Assembly: GCA_013350335.1 (NCBI GenBank)
Contig: CM023540.1
Location: forward strand, 53,320,905-53,384,904
Direction: 5' to 3'
DNA length: 64,000 bases
Source of the DNA: Chimonanthus salicifolius
Lineage: Eukaryota; Streptophyta; Magnoliopsida; Laurales; Calycanthaceae
Both the position numbers and the translations under genes were made by a program. This document shows, one piece after another, positions 21,856 to 32,612 of this stretch; position 1 is the stretch's first letter, and every line of letters begins with the position of its first letter. The notes beneath the pieces were generated by a model. That model saw only the letters and a list, made by a program, of their open reading frames with translations. It was not told the origin of the DNA and searched no databases.

Positions 21856-23404
21856 GACAATAAAAGAAGAAGAAGATAAAGGTAACTCCTGCATAAAGGT
21901 AACATTTGTTCAAGGGTAAGCCCTGCAAAATTTATCCCTCATCCACACACGGCCCTAGCTTCTTTTAACCGACATCTCCGAAACCTGCCCCATGTTTTGT
22001 TTACCTAGATCTAGATCAATTTCTAATGTGATAAGATTACCTTCAACTATCTATTACATCTGTTTAGATTAGATAGAAACAATTTAATGACGTCAAAACA
22101 TATCTGATCTTTTTGTTTAATAGCATCTAGAGTAGATCAAACTTCTTATTTGATTTGGTGAGATTATCTTTAAATATCTATTAACAAATTTTCTTGTTAA
22201 AATTCATTCTATATATATATATATATATATGAAATCAACTTCTCAAATTCTAATTTTTATTGAACTCTATCACCTATCTTATTCTCCATCACATTCTATC
22301 ATTGCCTTCCTTCTCCATTCTCTTAGGCCCTCTTTATAATATTCTAATTAAATTTGGAAATGTTTTTATTTGAACAAATTGGATGAAGTCAAAGATTATG
22401 CAATAAACCTTTCTAAGCTTTCAACAAAATAAGAAAGAACTAAATAGAAGTTCAATCAAGGTGGTTCCTTATAAAAAATGTTGCTACTAGTGGTCTTTGT
22501 CCAAAGCTAGTTTCCAATGAAAATAGTTCTCGTTTGATTGAATTAAATTAAACAAAATCCAACTCCATTAATGCCATCTGATTTTAATTAAAAAATACTG
22601 AAATTAAATGGACAACTAAATGCTTTAACTTAATTCAAACAAAGCAAATAAACTAGAATTCAAAAAACTTAGTTGATAATTTCATTCCCAACTTGGAATT
22701 ACATCAATTACGATTGTCTTCGCCCAAACACGTGTGACCCTAAGGCAACATCTTAGGTCTATTTACGGTGGAAAATTGGAAGAAAGAAAAAATAGCCACA
22801 ATGGCTTGGGACAAGGGAGTCCTAACCCTAGTTATACTTGCATCCTCTCCACCAATCAAAATGAAGGAAAAAAATTAGAACCAATCATAAAGAGACCCCT
22901 AGGATCTATGAAATGTTCTAAACAATCAAAACACCTCTCTACCATGCACCAACACTCCAATTTAGGAAATGTGCCATCAATTGATATGTTGCTACGTTGG
23001 AGTGATGACGTGCTTCAACCAATCACTAAGCTCCATATCCATTAGACGATGGAGAAGTCCGACATGGATTGAGAGTTCCATGCCAAGTTGGACTTCATCC
23101 CTTAGAAGTCAACAGGCCGAAGGAGAGAAGGTCTAGAGTTGCACATGCCAAAGGAGAGAAGTTTTAGATGATTGGAAAGATGATAGGATTTTTGTGCCTC
23201 CATGCATATGAATTTCGTTTCCCACTTTGGTGCTACGGTTTTGACCTAGCAACCCTTCATATGGGGTCCATCATGCTCTCTAGTGAACCTCTGGCCCATT
23301 GGTGGAGTCCACATGCATTAAGGACACCAATTTGAATCTCAAATTGTCCAGTTAAGCTCCACGTTTGCCACTGTCTAAAAGCTCACAGAAATCCTAGGCA
23401 ATGG
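21856..23404. other. non-coding DNA, including a short (TA)n run
   Basis: An alternating AT run lies at about 22209-22230. The rest to 22720 is AT-rich and featureless. From 22730 the base composition changes and 22730-23404 probably belongs to the 3' part of gypsy-B, after its stop codon. An open frame at 22734-23045 (103 codons) resembles nothing known and is not called. Confidence 0.4.
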
Positions 23405-24414
23405 CTAAGATTTCATCTTCATTCTCATCATTTGTGTTGTCCCCATCATCTCCTCCCTCCTAAGAAGAACTCTCCCCGAGTTGATGCCGTACTCGTCTTG
23501 CTGTAATAGCTTTTCTTGTCTATAGGCTTTTAAATTCGTGACATTAAAGACATCTAAGATGTTGAGGTCATCCTGAAGCTTTACTTTGTAGTTGGTGTTG
23601 TTGATCCTCTGCAATAGTTCGCATGGTCCAATGGTCTTTATCTTAAGTTTTTCGTACGTGCTAGCGAGGATTCTTTTCGTCCTCAGGTGGACCCAGACTA
23701 TATCTCCTTCGTTGCACACAACTTGCCAGCTATGCTTATTTGCATCTGTTTGGTACCTAAGGTTACTTTTTGAATTCTGCATTGTACCTGTTGATGCAAC
23801 TGCTTAATCTCTGCTACCAAATCCTCCATTGCTTGACTCTTTGGTCCATTAGAAGACAATGGATTCAAGTCAAGTACGTTATTATGGTTGGAGCCGTAGA
23901 CAACTTCGAATGGATTGTGACATGTTGTGCAGTTCCCTGGTCTGTTATATGCGAATTCAACATGCAACAAGATGGTGTCCCACTACTTAGGCTTGCGACC
24001 AATCAGAATCCTCAGCAACTCACCAAGAGTCCTTCTGATATCCTCCGTATGCCCGTCGGTCTAGGGATGGTATGCACTACTAAACTTAAGTCCCAAGTTG
24101 TCTCTATAATGATGTCCAAAAGTGGCTCATAAACTTGGTATCCCGATCTAACACAATAGATTTTGGAATACCATGAAGTCTCAATACTTCTTCAAAGTAC
24201 AAGGCTGATAAATGTAATGCATCGATTGCTTTTCGTCATGGAATTAAGTTAGCCATCTTGAGAACTGATCGGCCACTCCGACGATACCATCCACACCCCA
24301 ATGTGTAGGAGGAAGCCCAAGAACAAAGTTGATCGATACATCTTCCCTTGGTGTTGTTGGAACTGGGGGTGGAGAGTATAATCTGACATTCTGTGCTTGA
24401 TCCTTAGTCATCTA
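23405..24414 (-). pseudogene. gypsy-B integrase core and C-terminal domain (broken)
   Basis: Minus strand, from 24414: KDQAQNVRLYSPPPVPTTPR, then EDVSINFVLGLPPT, then (after frameshifts) HGIPKS-like and SSAYHP blocks, then LHVEFAYNRPGNCTTCHNPF with FEVVYGSNHNNVLDL. The 125-codon frame at 23405-23782 contains the C-terminal fold VCNEGDIVWVHLRTKRI and KVKLQDDLNILDVFNVTNLK. This is the same clade as gypsy-A (compare YNKSTSC and VVYGSNNKNVL there). Several stops. The zinc-binding domain and everything upstream are absent, because LTR-like DNA abuts at 24415 and no continuation was found. Confidence 0.85.
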
Positions 24415-25284
24415 TGTAATGATCCGACCTGTGTGTTTTTAGAGGATTTTGAAGTCCAATTTTAGTGAAATTTCTTTTATTATTGAGCAGATGAATCAAA
24501 TGGCTTTCCAATGAGCTCAAGAACACCCAAATTCGAGTTTCGTAGCTCAAGTTATGACATTTTCAGTGAAATGGTGGAAATATACCGAAACAGAGTGATT
24601 GGACCTCCGATGAGATCCATTAGAGCTCTGATGAACCCCATCGGATCCTCCATTCTAGTCTCAAATCGAAAAATAGAACCATAATTTTTTAGTTTGTTTC
24701 TGTTAACTTCGATCAGACGTCCAACATAATTCTATAACTTCCATTGGATGTCCGACAAAATCCGAAGAAATGGAATTTTTTTAATTTAATTAATAAAATA
24801 CTTAAATTTTTGTAAATTCATGAAAATGCTGGAAATTAATTAAAGTTGAAATCGTTGCGTCCCCATAATCCAAACTTTTTCCCTAACATCTTGACACTAA
24901 ATAAAATTCAAAACCCACTTAGATTCTCTTCGATTTTCACTCAAACTTGTCTCCAATTTCACTCAATATCTTAATCGATATCATAAAATTATCCAGGATT
25001 GTTCTTTTAACGAAATTTTAATTATACGTTACATATATTTTATGTATTTACCTAAAGTTTCAATATTCACAAAGGAGGTGATTTGGAAAATAATAATCAA
25101 AATCACCACCCTAAGTAGTTTATCCAACCAGTTTTGGTTTTCCATTTTCTCTTCCCATTTTTATCTTTTCTTAAAGGTAATTGTCACTGTCTCTCTTCAC
25201 TCACCATTTCTCCTCTCTGTTCTCTCCTCTTTCGACTCTTTCCGACCAAACCTTCCTCCACCAACTCCAGATTCTTGTCCATTC
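24415..25284. other. LTR-like DNA abutting gypsy-B
   Basis: The sequence switches from integrase to TGTAATGATCCGACC, an LTR-like start, right after CATCTA. It contains partly palindromic GATGAGATCC/GGATCCTCC and GATCAGACGTCC/GGATGTCCGAC words at 24615-24780, as other LTRs here do. It may be the left part of a solo LTR that continues at 32613 beyond the Sirevirus-like copy. I could not find a clean right boundary or TSD. Confidence 0.45.
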
Positions 25285-27033
25285 TGTTAGTGCCCCGGCT
25301 TTGTCGAGTCCCTAAGTATGCCAATTCCATGACTCGGGAAGAAACACTTGCTAGAAGCTTGAAGAACTCAAGGTGATAAAAAAAGAAGATAATTCTCCAC
25401 CGGATTGAAGCTCATCGTTATGGCAATCACAAAAAACAGCCAAGTGGCCATAGATGACTTTAGGTGGAACCCACACCTTAGAGAGGACCATCCCTAGGCT
25501 TACTTGCATATGTTGGTAATGGACATAATGAGCCTAGAGAGGAAGTTTGACAGTGAATTGGAAGCGAACTTAGAAATATGAATTAAGTTCATTGTCAGTT
25601 TGACTAGTCATTCTCTCCGACTCTTGGATGGAGATAGCATCGACCCATTGTGGTCATAGACTGGTTGGCCAAATTGATAGAGGTTCTGGGTCATTGAACT
25701 GTCATTCTGGATAAGCCTCTAATCGAGAGTCTCGTATGCACTGACCCCTCGGCGATGAACCTAACGACCCCTCGTGGTCAACGACTCGTCGATGAAAAAC
25801 TTGTGAGTTCTAGACTTTGAACTCAAGTGGGCTCTCGAGAAAACATATATCTCGGTATTTCAAGATCGATCGAGAGCATCAGGACCAACCCATTGGTATA
25901 GCGTGATAGGTCGTTCTGGCAGGACAAGTTTCAGTACCTGAAACTCTGTCTGTATGGTGTTGCCCTAGATCGAGATCCTCGTATGGACCGACCTCTTGGT
26001 GCCATGACTTTCGACCCATCGGTTACACCGACCTGTCGACTGGGAATTAATTATACCGTTGGGGTACATTTAATGTGCAACGGTCGGGTGGTTGAATGGT
26101 AATAAATATGAACACCAACCTATCGGTGCCTCCAACCTGTCGGTACTTGACAGCTTGAAAAACTGTGTTAGCTCCTCTATAAATATGAGAGTTGTGTGAT
26201 CATTTAATCATCTTCCTTGAACTGAGAAAATTCACACTCTAAGGAACGATCAACTCTCTTGTGACTACACCTGAAAATCATATACAACCAATCTATTGAT
26301 TAAGTTAGTGAAATGGAGAAAGAGAAGAGGAAAGAAAAGATACCAACTAGGATAGAATCAGTTTCCTAGTCACCCTGAGATTATGATTGCTCAACGAGGC
26401 TACAAGGCAGAGCGTCGGGATTAAACTCGGGCACACATTGGGTAGATCTTTGAGAAACACACATCTTCGAGAAAGAGTGACAAAGGCAAGTGTTTCTTGG
26501 TTTTAATTTTGTTTTAAAACCTTTATCCCATTAAAGTTGATTAAGGAGGCTTGGCTCCGAAACCACTATAAAAAATCTAAAGCGTCGTCTCTGGCTCACG
26601 TGGTGGGTGGAACTCCCTACCAAATTAAATAGGTGGAATTCCTATTTTACATGTGGTGGGTGAAATTCTCAGCCAATTGAGTGAGGTGGAATTCCTACTC
26701 TAATTGTGAGGATGTAAGTCCCCACTTAGTGAATTTGGGGATAACTCAAGGTTGAACTAGTCCTAACAGTGGATGTAGGTTGACTAATCAAACCACTCTA
26801 TATATTGTGTCATTTTGTTTGTGATGTTAGAATCAATTTCTTGTGTTGATTGCATAATCATATTTGCTAACACACACACACACACACACTTGATTGAAGT
26901 ATCTACTGCACTCTAATTAATTAATTAAGGAATTTTAAAGGACCAACGAATTGGGATTGACCTATTCACCCCCCCCCCCCCTTCTTCTAGGGTCAATCGT
27001 GTTCTAGCACCAAAAAGAGAAAGCTCTCTTTCA
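25285..27033 (+). repeat. 5' LTR of Sirevirus-like copy 1
   Basis: It begins TGTTAGTGCCCCGG and ends GCTCTCTTTCA directly before the primer site. It contains dyads of the ACCGA-n-TCGGT type (for example CTGACCCCTCGGCG near 25740), TATAAATATGAGAG near 26178 as a likely TATA region, a (CA)n run near 26871-26889 and a C-run near 26969-26981. Nearly colinear with 30869-32612. Confidence 0.9.
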
Positions 27034-27035
27034 AT

Positions 27036-27047
27036 TGGTATCATAGC
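27036..27047 (+). other. primer-binding site
   Basis: TGGTATCATAGC, two bases after the 5' LTR. It pairs with the 3' end of initiator-Met tRNA with one mismatch to TGGTATCAGAGC. Confidence 0.85.
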
Positions 27048-27102
27048 CTCATGCTCTTCGTGAAGGATTTAACCATCCGAGTTGATCCAAGCTATAGCAT
27101 CA

Positions 27103-28142
27103 TGGGAGACAGTCATGCATTATCCAAACACCCTTACTTCGTTGGAACAAACTATGTATCATGGAAGGCGAAAATGAGAAATTTCTTTGTTTCCATAGAT
27201 TCATCAGTATGAGATATTGTAAAGACTGGATGGAATGAACCCATGGAAGAGAAAGTGATAGCATCCACCTTAACCATGTTTATGACACCCAAACCTTTTG
27301 CCTCTTGGACCCTTGCTGAAAAAGCTGCTCAGACAACTGATGGCAAAGCCATGAATGCCCTTAACTGTGCATTATCCGATAGTGAGTACATGCGAATTAT
27401 GACCTGTGGATTTGCTAAGGAGGCATAAGAAGTTCTTGAAAGAACACATGAAGGCACCTCAATAGTTAAGAGGTCCAAACTTCAGATCCTACAAAATCAA
27501 TTTGACGATTAAAATGAGGGAGGATGAAATCTTCATGAATTTCTTTTCCAAGATGAGCGACATTGTGAATCAAATGTACGTTCTAAGTGAAATTATACTC
27601 GAGGACAAGGTATGTACCAAAATTGTCCTGAATCTTGCAGAAAGATTCAAACCCAAGGTTGTGGCTATGGAAGATAACAAATATGTGTCTCTAATGAACA
27701 TTGTTGATTTGGTTGGTTCACTACAAACCTATGAACTGAACTTTGAACAACCAAAGGACAAATCCATTGCCTTAAAATCTTCCTTAAAACAAAAGAAAAC
27801 AAAAGAAAAAGATGATTTTTCGGAAGATGAGTTCTTAAGAGATGAAATGACAATATTTGCCAAAAAGTTTTTTTAAAAAATTTGTTAAAAGAAACAATTT
27901 GAGAAGAATGGGAATGGGTGAATCAATTAAAAGATACCCTTAAAGGCAAGAAGAAATTAGGGAAAGGGAAGGAGAGAGAGGTTGCCTTAGAGCAAACTTG
28001 TTATAATTGTGGGGGGAGAGGACACTTCATGAACGAATGTCCCTTAGATAAAATTAAGAAGGCTATGAATGTGGGTGTGACCCATGTGGAAACCTCTGAA
28101 TCAGAGAGTGATTCCGATAAAAGAGACTTAAAGAAAAATTGA
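27103..28142 (+). pseudogene. Copia gag, broken, with CCHC zinc knuckle
   Basis: The start ATG at 27103 opens MGDSHALSKHPYFVGTNYVS with the typical Copia gag word (N/F)GTNYxxWK. A stop at 27210-27212 interrupts the first block, and another ends the second block at 27428. The second block (27243-27428) contains GKAMNALNCALSDSEYMRI. After frame changes, 27502-27876 holds IVNQMYVLSEIILEDK and a basic tail, and 27918-28142 holds the knuckle CYNCGGRGHFMNEC (27999-28040) with all four ligands. Gag packages RNA in the particle. Order and motifs match plant Copia gag; it cannot be expressed as one protein. Confidence 0.9.
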
Positions 28143-28196
28143 TGTATCAAAAAGTCTCATAGCCTCGATCATTGGTGATCAAGAAATCCCACAGTT

Positions 28197-28559
28197 GTGA
28201 CAGAAGATGATGAGAGTGAAGATGATGAAAATCTTCAAGCCTCCTACAATGCCCTGTTCCTTGAAAGTGAGAGGTTGGCAAAGAAATTAGAGAAGGTTAA
28301 AAATGAAAACTTGAATGTCTCTAATCAAGTGGATGATTTAAAAACTGAAAAATCTCTCCTAACCTCTAAGCTGAAGCTCTCTGACAATAAAAACTCAAAA
28401 CTAAAAGAGAGTAATAAAAACCTTCAAGAAGAGATAAGTATTCACTATAAGGATGTCGAGAATCTGTGGCATCACAATAACCTTCTTGAAGTGGATGTTA
28501 AAAAATTATCTTTGGAAGTTAAGGAATTAAAAATTCATAAAAAAAAAATTCTAAGATAA
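28197..28559 (+). pseudogene. acidic/coiled-coil segment of the gag-pol frame
   Basis: A 120-codon open stretch. It starts acidic (EDDESEDDENLQASYNAL) and continues as a long heptad-rich helix (SERLAKKLEKVKNENLNVSN ... LEVDVKKLSLEVKELKIHKK). In Sirevirus-type elements such a coiled coil sits between gag and the start of pol. The frame ends at a TAA at about 28557. Probably part of the same ancestral gag polyprotein as the preceding block. Confidence 0.7.
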
Positions 28560-28599
28560 TTTTACCCAAGGAGATAAAAGACTTAAAAGACTCCTAGGT

Positions 28600-29060
28600 T
28601 CGAGTAAACAATATGGTGATAGGTCTGGTCTTGATGCCTCATCCACCAAAGAACCTATGAACCATGGGGTGTTTGGAAAAACAAGTGTCTCTCACACTTC
28701 AACGAGAAAATGTTGTTTCTGTCAGAAGGGTAGGCATTTCAAAAGAAATTGCTACCATTAGAAAAGACACTTGGAAAGGCAAACACAAGCTAAAAGGCAC
28801 AATTTAGTAAAACCTATGCCTAAAAGACATCCACCAACACCTAACATTAAAAGAAACCCAAGGAAGGTGGACACAAGGCAAAACTCTTTGTTAGGACAGC
28901 TGAATCATGTCTTAAAAGAGTTATAGGATCCCAGGTTTGGTCATCAAAGGTACCATCATATGGGTGTGTATGCAACACCAAATGCCACAATCATTGTACC
29001 CAGAGATAAACCACCATTTATGTTTTGTTTTGGGTTAAGATTCACTTCCATGTCTTAGAA
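28600..29060 (+). pseudogene. remnant at the gag-pol border with second zinc knuckle
   Basis: The plus strand shows RKCCFCQKGRHFKRNCYH at 28708-28761, a C-x2-C-x4-H-x4-C knuckle, then a basic stretch with several stops. In related elements this region is followed by the protease active site, which is not present here. No integrase or RT signature follows before the 3' LTR. Confidence 0.65.
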
Positions 29061-30868
29061 CACTACAAATGGACTCACAAGAGACCATGTTAGTTCACAT
29101 AGTAGAAAAGTATTGTGACATGAAGAGAAAAAAATTGGCTAACTATAAGTCTAGAATGTACTATTCCTGGCTATAGTACATATTCTACTTAGAAAGCCAT
29201 ACATTCCGTTCAAAGTATTTTGAACTTTATGTGTTTTGGAATGTAAATTTTGATCTTGTGCATGTTTTAATGATCTGATGAATTATTTTTGGCATATTTG
29301 TGTTTTATCATATTGGAATAGATATATGTATGCCGTGCTTAAAATAGGATTTCATCAAGGTGCACAAATCAGGGATGATTGCTCTGCTATCTAAACCTCT
29401 CGGTATAATCGACATGTCAGTACTATGCTAAATCGAGTACTATAGAAAAGGGAGAAAATTGTCGAAAGGTTCGACCTATCGATGGAAATGATATTTCGGT
29501 GAGACAGAATGTTTAAATTAAAAGGGACCCTTTTTACGAAAACGACAATTCATTAGAATTTTTTGTCTCCTCTTCTGCGAAGGTCTAGTGATCTCCCCTT
29601 TGCCTCTCGTTCCCTAGACTAGTCGATGCGACCTCTCTGAGTGATTTCTTGCTGGAAAACCATAGGATTTTTGTTCCTCCTGTCTCTAAAAGCCTGAAAA
29701 TCACGGTTTTAGTGATTTCCTTAGATCAGTTTAGGCTCAATCTTCACCTCATCCCCCTCCAAAACCATATGTACTGCACATTTTGACTATCAATAATATG
29801 ATATGGTTTGCTATAGTTTGATGTGTGTATTGCTGTGTTTGAATGCCTTCTATCTCTTGTCTATGGTTAACTTATTTTTGTTAAATAGACTAACATGTAG
29901 ATTTGAATGAGTTGGCATGTTAGGGAGATAGGGATCGGGCTGTGATGTTGCACACATCTTTGGAGTTTGGGAGACTACAAAATATGTGCTGTTTAGAACC
30001 TGTCACTGGTCATGACAGTGTGGGGAGTTAAGTCAAAGAAGCTAGAAAAAATAGCTTAGAGAATGGGGGAGAAGACTCCAAAAAGGGAAGCTAGGTAGGT
30101 TAGCTTGAGCCCATTGGGAGAACACCTTTAAGACAACACAACTCTTAAAGGGGAAGAAGAAGAAGAATAGCAATGCAATGGTAATTTGCATTGTACTGTG
30201 GGGAATATCAATGCTTGAATGCATGAGAAACATTCATTGATCAACAAATGAGTCGGAAGTGAACTCATGGAAGCACTAAATGTAAAAAACATGGGGGAGT
30301 GCTTGAAATCCAATTCCTTCAAACTGAAAAGAAAATCTATGTCTTCCTACTAAATCTTTGTCAAATGTATGACAAAATGGGGGAGAAATTAGTAGAAGCT
30401 GTTAGACATTGAAGCCAATTAAGAGGAGTAATTGGTAAGATTGGAAGAAGCCAATGGACATGGGAATATCTATGTTTGGAGTTTGGGAAATCAAAGTCAA
30501 GAAGATTGAGGGAGAAAATCTTCTCAAACACTGTTAGCTTATAGAAACTATAGTTAGTGTTGGTTTCTAGGAAATCATGGTGTATGGGTGAATTTGAATA
30601 CAAATCTTGTTTAGTCCATGGATGCATATTTATGTTTTGGACTAACCCCTCTAATGATTTTCTAGTGTTGCTTGCTTATGTACTGAAACATGTAAACATG
30701 AATTGAAGCAAGCTGAACAAGAATATGTGAAGATCATAGTCTTGTTTCCATTTGAATATGTACATGTAATCAATATAATATTTTTGTATTCAAATGTGAT
30801 GTAATAAGGGTGGGTTTGTAATTGGGTTAGCTTCTAGATTTTGTCATGAAATTGACAAAAGGGGAGAT
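29061..30868 (+). other. long 3' non-coding region with repeated purine tracts
   Basis: No coding was recognised. GGGGGAG-type tracts occur near 30063, 30293 and 30380, with a final AAAGGGGAGATTG at 30858-30870 next to the 3' LTR. Much of it aligns by eye, in the opposite direction, with 43082-44900 in copy 2. However, the accessory ORF of copy 2 is missing here: homology jumps at about 29725-29770, from a TTAGATCAG word to CCATATGTACTG. Confidence 0.7.
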
Positions 30869-32612
30869 TGTTAGTGCCCCGGATTTGCTGAGTCCCTAAG
30901 TTTGTCAATTACATGACTCGGGAATAAGCACTTGCTAGAAACTTGAAGAACTCAAGGGATCAAGAAAGAAAATCATTCTCTACCGGATTGAAGCTCATTG
31001 TTATGGCAGTCACAAAAAACAGGTATGTGGCCATAGATGACTTTAGGTGGAACCCACAACTTAGAGAGGACCATCCCTAGGCTTAGTTGCATATGTTGGT
31101 AATGGACATAATAAGCCTAGACAGGAAGGTTAACAATGAATTGGAAGCGAACTTGGAAATATGAATTAAGTTCATTGTCAGCTCGGCCAGTCGTTCTCAC
31201 CGACCCCTTGGTGGAGACAGGATCGACCCATTGTGATCATAGACTGGTCGGCCAGATTAACAGAGGTTCTAGGTCATAGAACTATCATTCTGGATAAGCC
31301 TCTGATCGAGAATCTTGTATGCACCGACCCCTCGGTGATGAACCTAACGACCCTTCGTGGTCAACGACTCGTAGATGAAAAACTTGTGAGTTTTGGACAT
31401 TGAACTCAAGTGGGCTCTCGAGAAAACAGATATCTCGGTATTTTAAGACCAATCGAGAGCACCAGGACCGACCCCTGGGAAAAGGGCGACAGGTCGTTCT
31501 GGGAAGAACAAGTTTCAGGACATGAAACCCTATTTTATGGTGTTGCCCCAAATCGAGACCCTCGTATGGACCGACCTCTCGGTGCCATGATTGTAGACCC
31601 ATCAATGACACTGACTTATCGATCGGAAATTAATTATACCGTTGGGAATGCATTTAATGTGCAACGGTCGGGTGGTTGAACGGTAATAAATATGAACACT
31701 GACCCATTGGTGCCCCTGGCCTGTCGGTACTGCGCAATTTGAAAAATTGTGTTACCTCCTCTATAAATATGAGAGTTGTGTGATCATTTAATCATCTTCC
31801 TTGAACTGAGAAAATTCACACACTCTAAGGAACGATCAACTCTTTTGTGCCTACACCTGATAATCATATACAACCAATCTATTGATTGAGTTAGTGGAAA
31901 AGAGAAAGACATGAGCAAATAAAAGATACAAACTAGGATAGAATCAGTTTCCTAGTCACCCTGAGGTTATGATTGCTCAACGACGGCTAGAAGGTAGAGT
32001 GTCGGGATTAAACTCGGACACACATTGGGTGGATCTTTGAGAAGTACAAATCTTCGAGATAGAGCGACAAAGGCAAGTGCTTCATATTTTAATTTTGTTT
32101 TAAAACCTTTATCCTGTTAAAGTGGATTAAGGAGGCTTGACTCCAGAACCACTATAAAAAATCTAGAGCGTCGTCTTTGGCACACGTGGTGGGTGGAACT
32201 CCCAGCCAAATCAAATAGGTGGAATTCCTATTTTACATGTGGTGGGTGAAATTCTCAGCCAATTGAGTGAGGTGGAATTCCTACTCTAATTGTGAGGGTG
32301 TAAGTCCCCATTCAGTGAATTTGGAGATAGTTCAAGATTGAGCTAGTCCTAACAGTGGATTAGGTTGGCTAACCGAACCACTCTATGTCTTGTGTCCTTT
32401 TATTTGTGGTGTTAGAATCAATTTCTTATGTTGATTGCATAATCACATTTGCTAACACACACACACACATTTGATTGAAGTATCCGCTGCACTCTAATTA
32501 ATCAATCAAGGAATTTTAAAAGGATCAACGATTTGAGATTGACCTATTCACCCCCCCATCCCCCCTCTAGGGTCAATCGTGTTCTAGCACCAAAGAGAAA
32601 AAACTCTCGTTT
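30869..32612 (+). repeat. 3' LTR of Sirevirus-like copy 1
   Basis: Begins TGTTAGTGCCCCGG, colinear with 25285-27033. ACCGACCCCTCGGT lies at about 31323-31336 and ACCGACCTCTCGGT at about 31570, both perfect dyads. The end reads AAAAACTCTCGTTT rather than the expected TTTCA, so the last bases are altered and the limit is good to a few bases. Confidence 0.85.

Larger units (their letters stand above)
25285..32612 (+). mobile_element. Sirevirus-like Copia element, copy 1 (gag without pol)
   Basis: Direct LTRs of about 1.75 kb (25285-27033 and 30869-32612) enclose 3.8 kb. The primer site TGGTATCATAGC lies at 27036-27047, one base off the initiator-Met consensus. Inside are a decayed Copia gag, a coiled-coil region, a second zinc knuckle near the usual start of pol, and then a long non-coding tail with repeated GGGGGAG purine tracts. 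Protease, integrase, RT and RNase H are absent, so the copy would depend on other elements. Long LTR, long 3' non-coding region and multiple purine tracts point to the Sirevirus lineage. I could not confirm a TSD; the right LTR end is frayed. Confidence 0.85.

Noticed and set aside
22734..23045. 103-codon plus frame
   Set aside because: No motif, no homology I recognise, lies next to decayed gypsy-B sequence; length is within chance.
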